Shown: positions 12,679 through 26,500 of the stretch, piece by piece | Numbering within the stretch: the stretch's first letter is position 1 | Layout of the letters: the number at the start of each line of letters is the position of its first letter | Source: Viscum album | Taxonomy: Eukaryota > Streptophyta > Magnoliopsida > Santalales > Viscaceae | Assembly: GCA_963277665.1 (NCBI GenBank) | Contig: OY728143.1 | Coordinates: 236,583,591-236,647,590, forward strand | DNA length: 64,000 bases | Direction: 5' to 3' | The notes under the pieces: generated by a model | The model's input: the letters and a program-made list of their open reading frames with translations, nothing else | The model's database searches: none | What the model was told of the DNA's origin: nothing | Program-made: the position numbers and the translations under genes

Positions 12679-13993
12679 CACTACGGATTCATAGATTAAG
12701 GATTTAAATTCCATTCATTTTAAAAGAACGTATACCTAAGCAGAAACCATCGAGATCATGCCTTATATCTTCTACCACTTTACCTCATCATATCCCAACA
12801 ATGATGATAGCTACACACAAACTCATTGTCCTGCTCTCTATGCATTGTGTGGTCCATGCAGTTGTGTTCATAGAAGAATCTCCTAGTTTGTCCTTAAACC
12901 AGTCACTACTACCTTAGGTGAATCTTCATCCTTTTATATTGGTACATTCATCATCTCAACATGTGATGGAGCTTCTCCCTACAATCAAGAGTAAGAAAGT
13001 CAAAAGTTACCCCTAAATTGAGGCATATTCATTCAACCGATCATCATCATGAATATGTATATGTAACTAGGAAGAAAATTATTGGGGGGAATCATGAATG
13101 TAATCAAGACATTCCCATTATATATGGCCATATATATGGAGTGATGAATCCAAAAGGACAGTCAAAAAATTCAAAACTGTTTGAAACATATAAAAATAAT
13201 ACCATGCAACCAATGTCTCATTATTTTGATTTGGAATAAATTTTTTTAGTGTCCTAGTGTTTAGATACATTAGAAATCACATTATATTAGGGATCCCTAA
13301 TTAGAAATCAACATTCAAGAAACTCTGACCCTATTTCCTAATGATCCCTACCCATCCTCTCAATGGGTCCATGCCTAAATTTACCCAAGGATGAACAAAT
13401 CTTAAACCACTTTGTCATGATACATCCCACTAGGGCCTACTGAGCAGGTTGATGGTTTAATGTGAAACCCATAGACCACATATTATTGGATTATAGTGGT
13501 GAGGATCACTGAGATGTTTTAAATGAATTAGTATTCCATAGATGATGTACCTATACGCATGAAGTCAACAATATCTATGTAATAAAATAATGAAATATAG
13601 TTAAGAATGCATCATCAATAGTATTACCATTCATGAAATAATATATTTGGAATATATCAAAGTATTAAAAAAAATTATAAATAGAGGTAAATAGAATACT
13701 AACCCTAAATTTGGTCCCAATATGACCAAAAAATTATAAAAAATAATGTTAATGAAATGTAATCTTCTTATATCCATTTTGAACTACCTTATATGTTTAT
13801 TGAAACAAATGTCACTTTGATCTACCAATGAAAATGGTGATCTTCCTCTCATATGGATTAGACATGATATGTGTGTGAAAATCCAACGTATTAGTGAGAA
13901 TACACTTACCAAACAGTATTCCATGAGAAAAATTTGGAAATATAAGGGGATATAATAGCATTTATCTCAACCTATAGAATGAGGGGAATACAA

Positions 13994-13998
<5 letters not shown>

Positions 13999-14030
<32 letters not shown>
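13999..14030. repeat. (TA)n microsatellite
   Basis: An uninterrupted TA dinucleotide run of about 32 bases, preceded by a short A run. Confidence 0.95.
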
Positions 14031-14033
<3 letters not shown>

Positions 14034-14219
14034 CCCAAAATATAGAGATTTCATAACATCACCTCCATAACCCAACTAAGGATAATGTGCCATCATGATT
14101 CTCCAAAGTTCTCTCTGTGATTCCCAACATCTCATGCCTTTGTATATGGATACATGTAAAGAACCCACACCTAACTGATTATTCATATCCGGAGGTGGAG
14201 ATATCTAATTGAGGACAAA

Positions 14220-14700
14220 CACTCTAGTACGTTATGGGTGGGGGTGGGGTGGGGATCCACTCAGAAGATAGAGGTACAGAACCCTAGGGTGATAGGTGGG
14301 TTCATCTATGTTAGTAGAGTACCTATACCCTACAGATGTAAGGGATGGAAGTTAGATAGATAGAGGACTCATGACCTAGTAAGATAGTGCAGTACCACTA
14401 AGAAGATAGACATCAAGAACCCTACTGTGATAGGGTATACCACTAAGTTGGTAGATAGCATGAACAATAATACAAATGGGGGTAACAATAATTATATAAA
14501 GGATCCACTCCCTGGCGCAATAGGGGGTACCAGTAGGTATATCGAGTACTACAGCCTAGTATGATAAGGGGTAACCACATCGTAGATAGAGGAATATTCC
14601 ATTGTATGATAGTTTTGTGGGGAACCCAATAATTATAAAAATATTGGGGGAGGGGGACCCATTCCATATTGTGATAGAGGGATTTCAAACCTCAACATGT
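14220..14700. repeat. Degenerate minisatellite-like block 2
   Basis: Phrases such as GATAGAGG, ACCCTAGKGTGATAGG and GGTACCACTAAG recur with a period of about 60-70 bases, for example around 14260, 14380, 14415, 14510, 14555 and 14660. It shares its vocabulary and its downstream 20-mer with the block at 9260-9660. Units are diverged, so the array is old. Confidence 0.6.
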
Positions 14701-17700
14701 ATTTAATTATCCCACTAGATCACTTTAACCAGCAATTGAATAACATGGTGATCTCTCAAACTTGGAATACCTCACATCATATCTCAAAATCCACTGTGGA
14801 GTACAATATAAAGTTTTATGTGGAAGAAACTCATTATAGGATAATTTCATTACAAAAATGAGTCCCAATTAAGGGGATACATGTGTTGGATGTTTAGGTG
14901 TTATGTACTCTATATCTAAGACATCACATGTGATGTGACCTCACATCTCCACCTAGTCATGTTCACCCATGCACATGGGATGAGAATCCTTGATGTACCT
15001 CACAGTTTGTAAATGATGTAATTAGCATGTTTTGGAATCCAAGACCCTACATCTTTCCTTTTATCCCCTTCCTATAAATGTTAGCACATGCTAGATTACA
15101 TGGTTTTGTGTGGATATCTTGGTTGTGATTGAGTACACTATTATTACCATATAGTCTGGTCATTCTAATGTTCATGGTGATGTTCATGGATATATTATCC
15201 CAAATTACACATCATGGAATAGGAACTAATGTACAAGTTATGTGTTGGGGTCCACACATTGTGAAGAATTTATCACCTCCCATAAACCTGGGGACCACAA
15301 CCATTGAAATACAATCAATGTATTCTTCATATTACATGCCATCTAGTAATGTTTTTTAGAAGTCTATAGAATATTACATGTGTATTTCCACATCACTAAT
15401 TCCACCTCAGCCGCCAGTGATCACTCAATGGGTCCCATATCTAAGGGTGGAAATCCCTATACCATCATCGTTGGTCTGATTTCATCCACCTAAAAACAAC
15501 TCATCTCATCCTGTCATAAAACACATCTCCAAGGGCCGATGGATTAAGAATATATCCATTAATTCACACCTCCATCACCATTTTTACTCAAATACATCTC
15601 AATCAATTCAATAAATTCTGTCTTTTATATAATTTTTTCAACCAACATGGATCATGGGGTTCGATCGCACATTAACCTGCATTGAAAAAATTAAACAATG
15701 ACCCCTTGATATTGTTTGGTAAAATGTGAGTAATGGATGGTATAAAAGTGGATAAAAATATAAATATATTATTGGACTATTTTTCTTATCCAAAGATCAT
15801 GTAACCAGTGTATCCAATGGTGATAGAAATTGAAACAAGATGTTATATTGGATTAATAAAACCAAAATGGGGTAGAGATCAATCGATAAATAGTAAACTA
15901 TATATCAATTAGGTATATAATTAATTCCATTCATGGAAAATATTATAAGGATATAATATAAAAATAATGTTCCATAAATTTATTTAGTATTGATCATTTT
16001 TAATGACTATGTTCAACATGGATAGAGAATATCAAATCTATTTGTTTCAATCCTCTCAATAAACCATGATATGATCAATTATGTTCTCCAATATTGATAT
16101 TCTAAAATATGAATGAATCCTCTTAGAAATATATTCCATATTTATGTCTATAAAACATGAAAACATAATGAAAAATTCATTATAGAGGGAGGGGTAGGTT
16201 AGGATTATTTAATAAAATTCAAAATTTATTATTTTTATTGTTAATTTAACTGGGTTATTGATTTTATCCATGAAACATCTGTCAGTTACCAATCATAGAT
16301 CTTCGAATGAAAAAACACCATATTTCATATCCAAATATTATCTAATATTTCTTATTTGAGGTCCAAATCAAATTTAAACCTATTTTTATGAAATTTCTCA
16401 TACACATAAATTAACATGTTTAAATATTTTTAAATTGTTAAATTTCAACGTCTCGAGACACCCAAACACCATCGTAACTAAAAAGATTAATCCATATATA
16501 TATGAATTTATTTATTCAAAAGAAGTAAATGAAAAAAATTCTAGATTCACAAAATTCCAGTATACTTGTGGTGAAATCCCCATGACTACCACCCCATTAT
16601 CCAGAAATTTTTTTATCACTAACAACACATGGAAGAAAAATATCACATTTGGAATCCAAAAAGTAATTTAGTATTTCATGAATAAAATCTATTCCCATTT
16701 AATTTATCCATAACATTATAATAAATGTTATATATTTTTTCTAATATTATGAATATATTATTATTTCATCAAAAAAATTATCATTAATAGTCCATATGGA
16801 TTTGAAATATTACATTAATCAAATATAAAATTTATTTATAGAATTATTAAATCAAAATATAATAAATTAAAATTAAAAATAATTATATCAACATTTATAT
16901 CTAAATTTTTTAGTATCCACATACAAATACTTCAAAATATGGAAGGTTATTGATTAATCTAGTTTATATTACCAAAAGATCCTATAAATTCATGTAAAAG
17001 ATATTTTATATATTGTAGTGAACAGTTTAATAAATATATACATAATCATGTCATAATCTATAACAATACTTAATATTAAATATTTCTTCATTAATAATAA
17101 TAATAGAGAACCACATGTTGATATACATTACGTAACAATATAATATGATTTTTGATTTTAATGATGAATTTTTAATTCAAAAAACATAACTTGGATCATA
17201 TGATAAGTATAAATATATTTTGATACATTTTCAAGTCAATAGAAAAGAAAACTTATATCACTTCATGAAACTAAAATAAATAATATAAAAATATTAGTAA
17301 TAAATGATCTATAATAGGATGCAATATAGTATTGAAACAACATTATAAAAAATAAATCAAACCCTAAAGTCTAAAATGCAATCCAACATTACTACATCAT
17401 ACACATTCATACTTGACATTCATGATAAACTCATATATTAATAAGAATAAATGATAAATATAAGGGATTAAAAATTTCATTCATGTTCCATTAAATCAGT
17501 GTTACATTTGAAATAAGATTACACATTCTATAAGAAATATAAAAATATGTTTTTTTTGAATATGACAATATATTTCCATTGATTTTTGAACATAATGATA
17601 ATAATTGAATATGATAAAATTACTCTCCAATTGTGTTTTTCGTTCCACGGTGATGTATTATCATTGAGTATTATTGTTGAAAATTATATATTTGGACATA

Positions 17701-18394
17701 TATCATACATTACGAGTAGATATAAATGAAAAATAATTAGTTTTCATAAAAATTATAATTACCATTGAGTATTTAAAAGTGTTTGTACATTTCGTTATAC
17801 AATATATAACATGGAAATTTATTTGAAACGTATCTATTATTAATGATATCCTAGAGAACCCTCTAGGATTTTAACCCCCATAGGTTTTACCCTGATGATA
17901 TATATTTCTGAACTATAATATTCTTATTAAAACTATCAACTATCAAGAACATGTATCATAGAAGAAAGATTAATACCACATTATCAGGGTCCCAATTCGT
18001 CTCAATCTTATGTATGAGAATAAATGTTTCATCTTTATAAAATATCCCCAATGAAAACTAATTTTAGATATATCCCAACACTTTATAAATGAGGCACTTA
18101 CTAACCCCACTCTCACTCATTTCATTGTTATATCATCTATGACCACTATAGAAGCACTCTAATGAATGTATTTCTAGATAAAGAGGAGAATAAAAAAAAT
18201 TCCCCAAAACATATCAATATCTATAACCTATTTAAAAATAATTGAATTATTTTTTTCCTTCTATATATTAATTCACACCATCAATGTTCCATCATTTTAG
18301 GCTTGGATTTATTTGTACTCCCCCTCATCAATTTATTTATCGTAAGATTTCCACATTAAAATGTCAAATTATAAAAATAAATGAAAATTGGCCA
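14701..18394. other. AT-rich intergenic or repeat-derived sequence
   Basis: Beyond the shared block at 14773-14880 nothing can be assigned. Short frames at 15129-15359 and 16435-16671 have no family motif. From about 16000 the sequence is extremely AT-rich, with many AATATTA-type words. Confidence 0.5.
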
Positions 18395-21300
18395 GAAGTG
18401 GCGGTCGGAAGATAATATAAAATGACATCACCTTTGTTACCTATTTTCCTCTTGTATATAGAGAGAAATAAAAAAATTATATATTGTAATCAATTTAATC
18501 CATGATATATATATTTTATAATATTATGATCATGCATTTATAATTATAATCTATTATCAATATTATAAGATAAATTAATTCTTATATAATGATTGAAATA
18601 TTATAATATGAAATTAATAAATCATTTTCATATATTGTAGAATTTAATACAAATTCACATAAAATTATATCATTTATTATTCACGTGTCACTCATCTATT
18701 TTGTATAACAACAATAAATATAATATTTTTATTGATTCATTCATTCCATTCCATTACAAGTTACACTACAGTACTCAATCACATCAAAAGGTATGATTTA
18801 TTTTACATTAAAATCATTATTATTAGGCACTACAACAATAACATGTCTACTGGATATACTATTCAATATATTTTTATTTAAATATATAATCATATTTTTA
18901 ATTTTAATATTAACATTTGATTCATGATTTAATAAAAGGGAATAATGATCAACTTCACCCTTCAATCATATTTCGATAAATTTTTTTAGAACACAACCTT
19001 TAAAAGAGATAAAACTAGCCTCTAAACTAAAATTTTCCTTGATATGGTGGGAGAATATTTCCCCCAGATTATAGCAACATTCACCCCATAATCCATTAGC
19101 TACTAGTGGGAATTATTCTTTCAACCTAAATTAAACATCATGGACTTCTTGTAGTGTATTATATATAGACTGATAATATCAAAAAACAAGAAACCAACAT
19201 ATATAGTGATAAAACAAAGTGAAAATTATAAACCCAAGTAAAATGTTCCTTAAAAAACATTTTCCATCCAAAATACATTTATCTAATATGTGTTATCTCT
19301 ATGATACATCCCACTATCTCACCCCAAAAATAAATTTTCTTTTAAAACGAGGCACCAGGTCCTCACTAAGATGCCTATAACATTCATATGTCATAAAAAA
19401 AGGTCATCCCAAACTTAAAAAGATTATACATTGTGTTATAATTAAAAATACCATTAGTATCACTCCCAAGTGCGACATAACAAGTCTATTCTAGATAATC
19501 CTAATATACTGAATATATGAAGAATATTTCATTATAAGTTATATTTCAATTTTATATAAAAACTATGGTAAATATATTTATCTTTTTCACAGTACTAAAA
19601 TGGATTCTATATAAACAATCCAAGATTCATTTTCAAATAAACTACTTATTATATCATTAATTTGTAGTAATTTCAACTATACTAAAATACAAAACCCAAA
19701 AATTAATATCATTGTGGTGATAACCTATATGATAATATATTTTTGGGGAAACAAGAAAAATCATGTATGATTAATTAACTAGTGATATAGTCCTTATATA
19801 AAAATTCATTGGATGATATTTCAATGAAAATAGATGAATCCCCCAAGGAAGAACCACTAATGGTGTCAAAAGATAATTTCCCTAGAAAAATATTCATATA
19901 GATCTTTGGAAAATATGATGAATGAAGACACCACCATAAAATTATAAAAATGCATAATATTATAACCCCATTTAAGGAACCATCAATTACCATGTATGTT
20001 ATATATAAAAACATTTCAAAGTTCATACGTAATTTCATAAATTAATTTCCATGAATAACAGTATCATCAAAATAGGTTTTGAAAACCAATCCCATATACC
20101 ATTACTTAGTGTATTTAAAACAGCTTTTCCTTGCCCTTATAATAAGAAAATAATTATTTAGTCAAAACCCTATTATTAAATAAATTTATTAAGATCAATT
20201 TTCCATTTATCCATTATTTTCAAAACATTATAGAAACCATATGTATGTGTGGATCATCAATGAAATACTAGAGATGGAACAACCTACCTCAAACATGGGT
20301 TCACATGGAAATAATAATTTGATCCACAAACTAGATTTTATAAGAAAACAGAAGAAAGAGATAAGAGTACCATGGGATCAAATACCAAATTTTTGAATTG
20401 TGTTTTTTAATAAAAAGGTCTTGGATAGAGATAATAGATTACAATCTTCATAAAACATGAGATCCACTACCAACCAAATTAGATCTAGGATCTAGAAACC
20501 AAAAAAATGTATATATATAAAACATTTGGTGATTAATCTTATGATTTTTATATACGATAATCATGTGAATGTCCAAAATATAATCTAAGTGATGAATAAT
20601 AAAAATATATGATTGAAGGAATCATTTCAATTTGATGATCAGAAATTGATCTAGGATAAAAAAACCCAATAGATATGTTCAAAGCAAGTAATAACACTAC
20701 ATGTTTTCATTCCCAAGACACATAGTAAGATTACGTTATTGAAATGGGGATGAAGATGATAATATGTTCATTTGATTATAATAATTGATGAAGCATCCAT
20801 TTATTACTTAGTCAAGGATGATTTCATTGGTTGAGAACTGGCTTCCACTGGTAAGCTGATGATGCTACGAAGAGTGCCCTCACCACTGGAAACCCCATAG
20901 TATGGATTGTTTTCCTAAACAATCTAGAATATATTATTCCATTAGGAATTTAATCTGACCAAAATGTCATATACAAGTTAGGGGGCTCATTGTTTATATA
21001 TGGGACCATCTATAATTGTTCCAGCTACAAGTCCACATGTATTGAATATCCAAACACTCCAACATGTCCCAGTCCAGAATGATGATCTATTAAACCTAAA
21101 TGAGTGATGTACCATGTCTAGGTTTTCATTATTACCACGGCCCTCAAAATTAATAACCCTATAATTTAATGTAAGTGAACAATGTCCCAAAATTAGAGAA
21201 GTAAACTACTCCCTCACTGATGATTCATGGTCCCTAATCACATGAGAATAATTTTTTTGCCTAAATAACACTCTGATTAATATATAATAATTCCCCAGTC

Positions 21301-23519
21301 GAACATTCATCAATGATTTAATTATCACCACTAACTACTCCAATATCGATACATCTAGATTCAACTCAACTTCTTATAATTTCATAATAGGATATGAATT
21401 GGGATGATACTTTTTGTGTCGAGATATAAAGAAAACATAATGAATACAAAAAAAATTAGTTTATAATTCCAAAAAATAAAATACCAATTTCATCAACGAA
21501 ATGATCTGAAATAGTTGTAAATGAATTTGATAAAAATCCATTTTCCCAAAAGTTGAAGGTGACCAAATGGATGATTAACGTTCATAAATACTGATCACCA
21601 CTAAAAAACCATAGGATGACTTCAAAAACATGTGTTCACAATCCCAAAATTGTGGTCTATAACACATTATCTTTGTACATGCTGAATCATCATTGATGTC
21701 ACAAAAAATAATATTGAATCCAAGGAGACATAAATTTCCCATCTCTAATAAAATATTGGTGAACTGCAAAGGAGACCATACAATTTATCAAAAGGTGGAA
21801 TATTGATTTAATACTAGTTAATCTTTTTATGAAAACATCTACCAATAGTTGATCCAAATCCCAATATCCAAGTAAATTCATGAGATATGAACAGATCATA
21901 TAAATTATAATGAGAATAGGAGACTACATCGGACCACCCATAAATGTATAATATGTTTTACCCAAACTAACCTAAATTCCCATCTCCCAATTGATTCATT
22001 TCCAACTATATGAGGTAAACTGAGGATATAATCTTAACACAGTGGTAGAAGGAAACCCATGAAACATAAAAATATCCATAATTTACTGTATTTAAATATC
22101 ACCAATTTTTTATAGTATCCTAAATTGGATGGTCTGCATATGGAAACAAAAAAATCACTACCTTGGTAGAAATCATAAAACATGGAATATGTTAAAATAA
22201 AACTATATGGTCCATTGATTCATTATCACATTTAATTAATATCACTAGAAGAGTTTATATTAATCCTAATTGATTACGTTTCTCTATTCCTATCTAGTAC
22301 AAATTTCAACGTCATAATAAATATTCATTACAAACACACTTCATACTCGGCCACTAGAAATAAAATCTCCTTTAATAAAATATCATTATATTTCCAGGAA
22401 GAATTACCCATGATGAATTATTGAAAACAATGAATAAAATATTTTATGATAGATAATGATAAGATAGAATAATTCCAAAAGTGAAAATTTCAATCCAATT
22501 GAAGTGAAATTCTATGAGTGGTCCCACAAGAACATAAGAATTTCCTAATTTCTAAAAAATTACCATCCTATTGTTGTTCTTATAGAATTATATATATGTG
22601 ATATTTTAAAGGTTAAATTATTTTAAAAATAATTGATTAATTATCCTTTTATTTATCCATATGAAAAGAAGCTAAAACCACATAATATTACATTATATTT
22701 AGCTTCCACGACATTTTAATAATGGAATTTCCTACTTTTTTGTAAGATTCAAAAATTACCTTCTTAAGAATTGGTATTGTCCAAGACAGACATATGGATG
22801 AACTCCATCCACTAACTCATCTAAGTATTCTGGTCATTATAAGATATCATATAACTTATTCTCTTATGATGAAAATAAATTGTGAACCTCACACAGATAT
22901 GATCGAGTATCCAATAAGAAATATAATGAATTCCTTTAGCGAATTCAATGTTATTGCGGTGATAATTAATTAAATGTTTCCAAATATGAAATGATTTTTA
23001 TGATGCAACATGATCATACTAAAAAAGAACATATCTCATCCAAGTACATGAATCCTCATGAAGAGCCACATATCTTTTATCTCATTTTGGTATCATAAAA
23101 ATATGTTCCAATTTAAAATAATGATTAAACTCGTAAAAAGGTTCATAAAACATATCATCCCATGAAAATTTCACCCATTTTTTTGTATCAGTAATATATA
23201 ATGATAATGTATTTTAGAAATCTATTTTTAACTATTGATAATACAAATATTGTCCTATGATTCTTCACATCACAAAGATGTTCAATTTTTATTACTTTGA
23301 TAAGACTACCATCAAAGTTTCAGTATGACATCATAGGCTATGTTTTGAAATGATGTGCAGCTTGAAATTCAACCTCAAATCCATAATTTTAATTTTGAAA
23401 CATTACCATAAAGTTATTAACTCATATATGTTCCCAAATATGAATTTAGATAGTATTAATGTTATTTCCTAGTTTTTCAATATATTATGATATTATACAT
23501 GAATACCAAAAAAGATGTA
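18395..23519. repeat. Tandem duplication, unit 1 (about 5.1 kb)
   Basis: The segment aligns along its whole length, in direct orientation, with 23554-28675 at an offset of 5152-5159 bases. Anchors include CATCACCTTTGTTACC (18426 and 23585), GATGCTACGAAGAGTGCC (about 20865 and 26015) and AAAAAAGATGTATCAA near the ends. By eye the copies are roughly 80-85% identical, with many small indels. Minus-strand frames (19775-20038, 20987-21190, 21575-21899) are only partly preserved in the partner, so I do not support a gene. The content is an unclassified old repeat. Confidence 0.85.
20837..20893. repeat. Locally conserved, GC-richer island in unit 1 (partner at 25991-26047)
   Basis: About 55 bases differ at only about four positions from the unit 2 copy, although the flanking DNA is much more diverged. 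It carries a near-perfect inverted pair, TTCCACTGG and CCACTGGAA, with one central mismatch. No coding frame or known RNA class was recognised. Confidence 0.45.
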
Positions 23520-23555
23520 TCAATATTATAAGATAAATTAATTCTTATATAATGA
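23518..23555 (+). repeat. Templated insertion at the duplication junction
   Basis: These 38 bases are identical to 18555-18592, inside unit 1, and sit exactly between the two units. The left switch point shares TATCAA with the natural continuation after GATGTATCAA at 28666. The right switch point shares GA with the start of unit 2 (GAAGTGG at 23554, equivalent to 18395). Confidence 0.85.
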
Positions 23556-26500
23556 AGTGGTAGTCATAAGATAATCTAAAATGGCATCACCTTTGTTACC
23601 TCTTTTCCTCCTATATATATAGAGAAATAATAAAACAATACAATTGAATCCATTTTATCCATAATATATATATTTTATAATAGTATGATCGTGCATTTAT
23701 AAATATAATCTATTTTCAATATTATAAGATAAATTAATTCTTATATAATGATTTAAATATTATCATATGAAAATAATAAATCATTTTCATATAAAGTAAA
23801 ATTTAATACAAATAGCCAAAAAAAATATATAATATATTATTCATGTGTTAATCTTCAATTTTTTATAACAACAATAAATATAATATTTTTATTGATTCAT
23901 TCATTCCATTACATTACATGGTACACTACAGTACACAATCACATCAAAAGGTATGATTTTATTATATTAAAATATTTATTCATAGGCACTACAACACAAA
24001 CATTTCCACTGGCTATACCATTCAATATATTTTTATTTAAGTATATAATCATCTTATAAATTTTTATATTAACAAAATATTCATGATTTTATACATAGGA
24101 ATAATGACCAACTTCACCCTTAAATCATACTTCGATAATATTTTTAGCACGCATCCTTGAAAAGAGATCAAACTAGCATCCAAAAAAATTTCTAAGACAT
24201 GGTGGGAGAAAATTTTCCCCAGATGATAGCAACATTCACCACATAATCTATCAAATAATATTGGGAATTATTATTTCAACTGAAATTAAACATCATGGAA
24301 TTCTTGTAGTATATTATATAATGATTAAAAATATTCCAAAACTAGAAACCACAATATGTTGTGATAAAACTAAGTAAAAATTCTAAACCCATGTAAAATG
24401 TTCCTTAAAAACATTTTCCATCCAAAATACATATTTCTACTCTGTGTGATCTCTACGATACATCCCACTATCTCACCCTAATAATAAATTTTCTTTTAAA
24501 ATGAGGCACCAGGTCCTCACTAAAATGAATATACAATTCATATGTCATAAAAAACAAGGTCTTCACACACCTGATAGATTATACATTGTGTTATAATTAA
24601 ACATCCCATTAATATCACATCCTAGTTCAACATAGAAATTCTATTCTAGAAAATCCCAATATACTGAATATATGAAAAATATTTCATTATAGGTTATATT
24701 TCAGTTTTATATAAAACCCATGGTAAATATATTTTTCTTTTAACTGTACTAAATTGGATTCTATATAACATGGTCCAAGATAAATTTTAAAATAAACTAC
24801 TTATTATATCATTAATTTTTCTTAATTTCAACTCTATAAAAATAAAACCTAAAAGTTAATATCACTATGTTGATAACCAATATGATAACATAGTGTTGGG
24901 GAAACAAGGTCTAACAGCGTTGAATAATTAGTAACAGATATAGACCTTACCTAAAAATTTTTAGGACAATATTTCAATGAAAATAGATGAATCCCCCATT
25001 GAAGAACCCCCATTAGAGTCAAAAAATAATTTCCCCAGAAAAAATGCATAGAGATCGTAGGAAAACATGATGAATGAAGCCAGCCCCATAAAATTAGGAA
25101 AATGTATAATATTATAACCTCCTTTAAGGAACCAATAGTTACCTTGTATGTTATATATAACATCATTTCAATGTTTATATGTAATTTCATAAATTAACTT
25201 CCAAGAATAACTATATCATCGGAATTGTTATTGAAAACCAATTCCATATACCATCACCTAGTATACTGAAAAAAAAATTTCCTTACCAGTATAATAAGAA
25301 AATAATTATTTATTCAAAACCATATTATTAAAAATATTCCTTAAGATCAATTTTTCTTATAGCCATTATTTTAAAGATTTTATAGAAAATATATGTATGT
25401 GTGGTTCATCAATGAAATACTAGAGATGGAACAACCTACCTCAAACACGGGTTCACATGGAAATAATAATGGAATTCACAAACTAGATGTAACGATAAAA
25501 CAAAAGAAAGGGATAAGAGTACTGGGGGATCAGATAACACATTTTTGAATTGTGTCCTTTAAGAATAATTTCATGGGAGTAGATAATATATTACAATCCT
25601 CATAAAACCTATGATCCACTACAAACCAAATTAGATCTAGGATCTAGAAACAAAACAAAAAAGGGATTTATATAAAAAAATTGGGGAATAAACATATGAT
25701 TTATATGTATGATAATCATAGGAATGATCAAAATATAATCTAAGAGATGAATAATAATCATAGATGGATGAAGGAATCATTTCAATTTGATGATCATAAA
25801 TTGATCTAGGATAAAAAACCCCAATAGATATGTTCAAAGTAGTTAATAATGCTACATGTTTAAATTCCCAGGACCCATAGTATGATTAAGTGAAGTAAAT
25901 GGGGATGAATATGATAATACGGTTATTAGTATGTAATAAATGATGAAACATCCATTAATTACTCATCGATGATGATTTCATTGGGTAACAACTGGCTTCC
26001 ACTGGGTAGCTGATGATGCTACGAAGAGTGCCTTCACCACTGGAAAATCCAGAGTATAAAATGTTTTCCACAACAAGATAGATTATATTTTTCCCAAATG
26101 AATTTAATCATATATAAATTTCACATATTAGTTAGGGGGGCTCATCATTTATATTTGGAACCATATATTATTTTTTCCATCTAGAAGTCCACATGTAATG
26201 ATTTGCCAATCACTCCAACACCTCCCAGTCTAGAATGATGACCACTTAAACATAAATGAGTGATGTACCTTGTCTAGTATGACATTATTATCACAACCCT
26301 AAATATTAATAACCCTATAATTTAATTTTGAAGAACAATGTCCCAAAAGTAGAGTAGGAAAATACTCCCTCATCGATGATTCATGGTCCCTAATCACATG
26401 AGAATCAAATTTTTGTCTAAATGACACTTTGATTAACAAACAATAATTCCCATGTCTAACATTCATCAAATATTTAATTATCACAACGTATTACTCCAAT

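Larger units (their letters stand above)
10880..14219 (-). mobile_element. Ancient degenerate Ty3/gypsy remnant B, minus strand, internally deleted
   Basis: The left end, 10880-11500, aligns with 2870-3460 of remnant A and in part with 32265-32350 of remnant C. Reverse transcriptase motifs then begin at about 11700, only about 200 bases beyond the collinear block. In remnant A the same distance is about 2.2 kb, and in remnant C integrase and RNase H lie in between. Remnant B has therefore lost its integrase and RNase H. The rest (12400-14220) is AT-rich, without readable domains. Confidence 0.6.

Noticed and set aside
19775..21899. A multi-exon host gene on the minus strand of duplication unit 1
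   Set aside because: Frames are broken in unit 2, similarity is not concentrated in codon-like patterns, and no protein family could be recognised.
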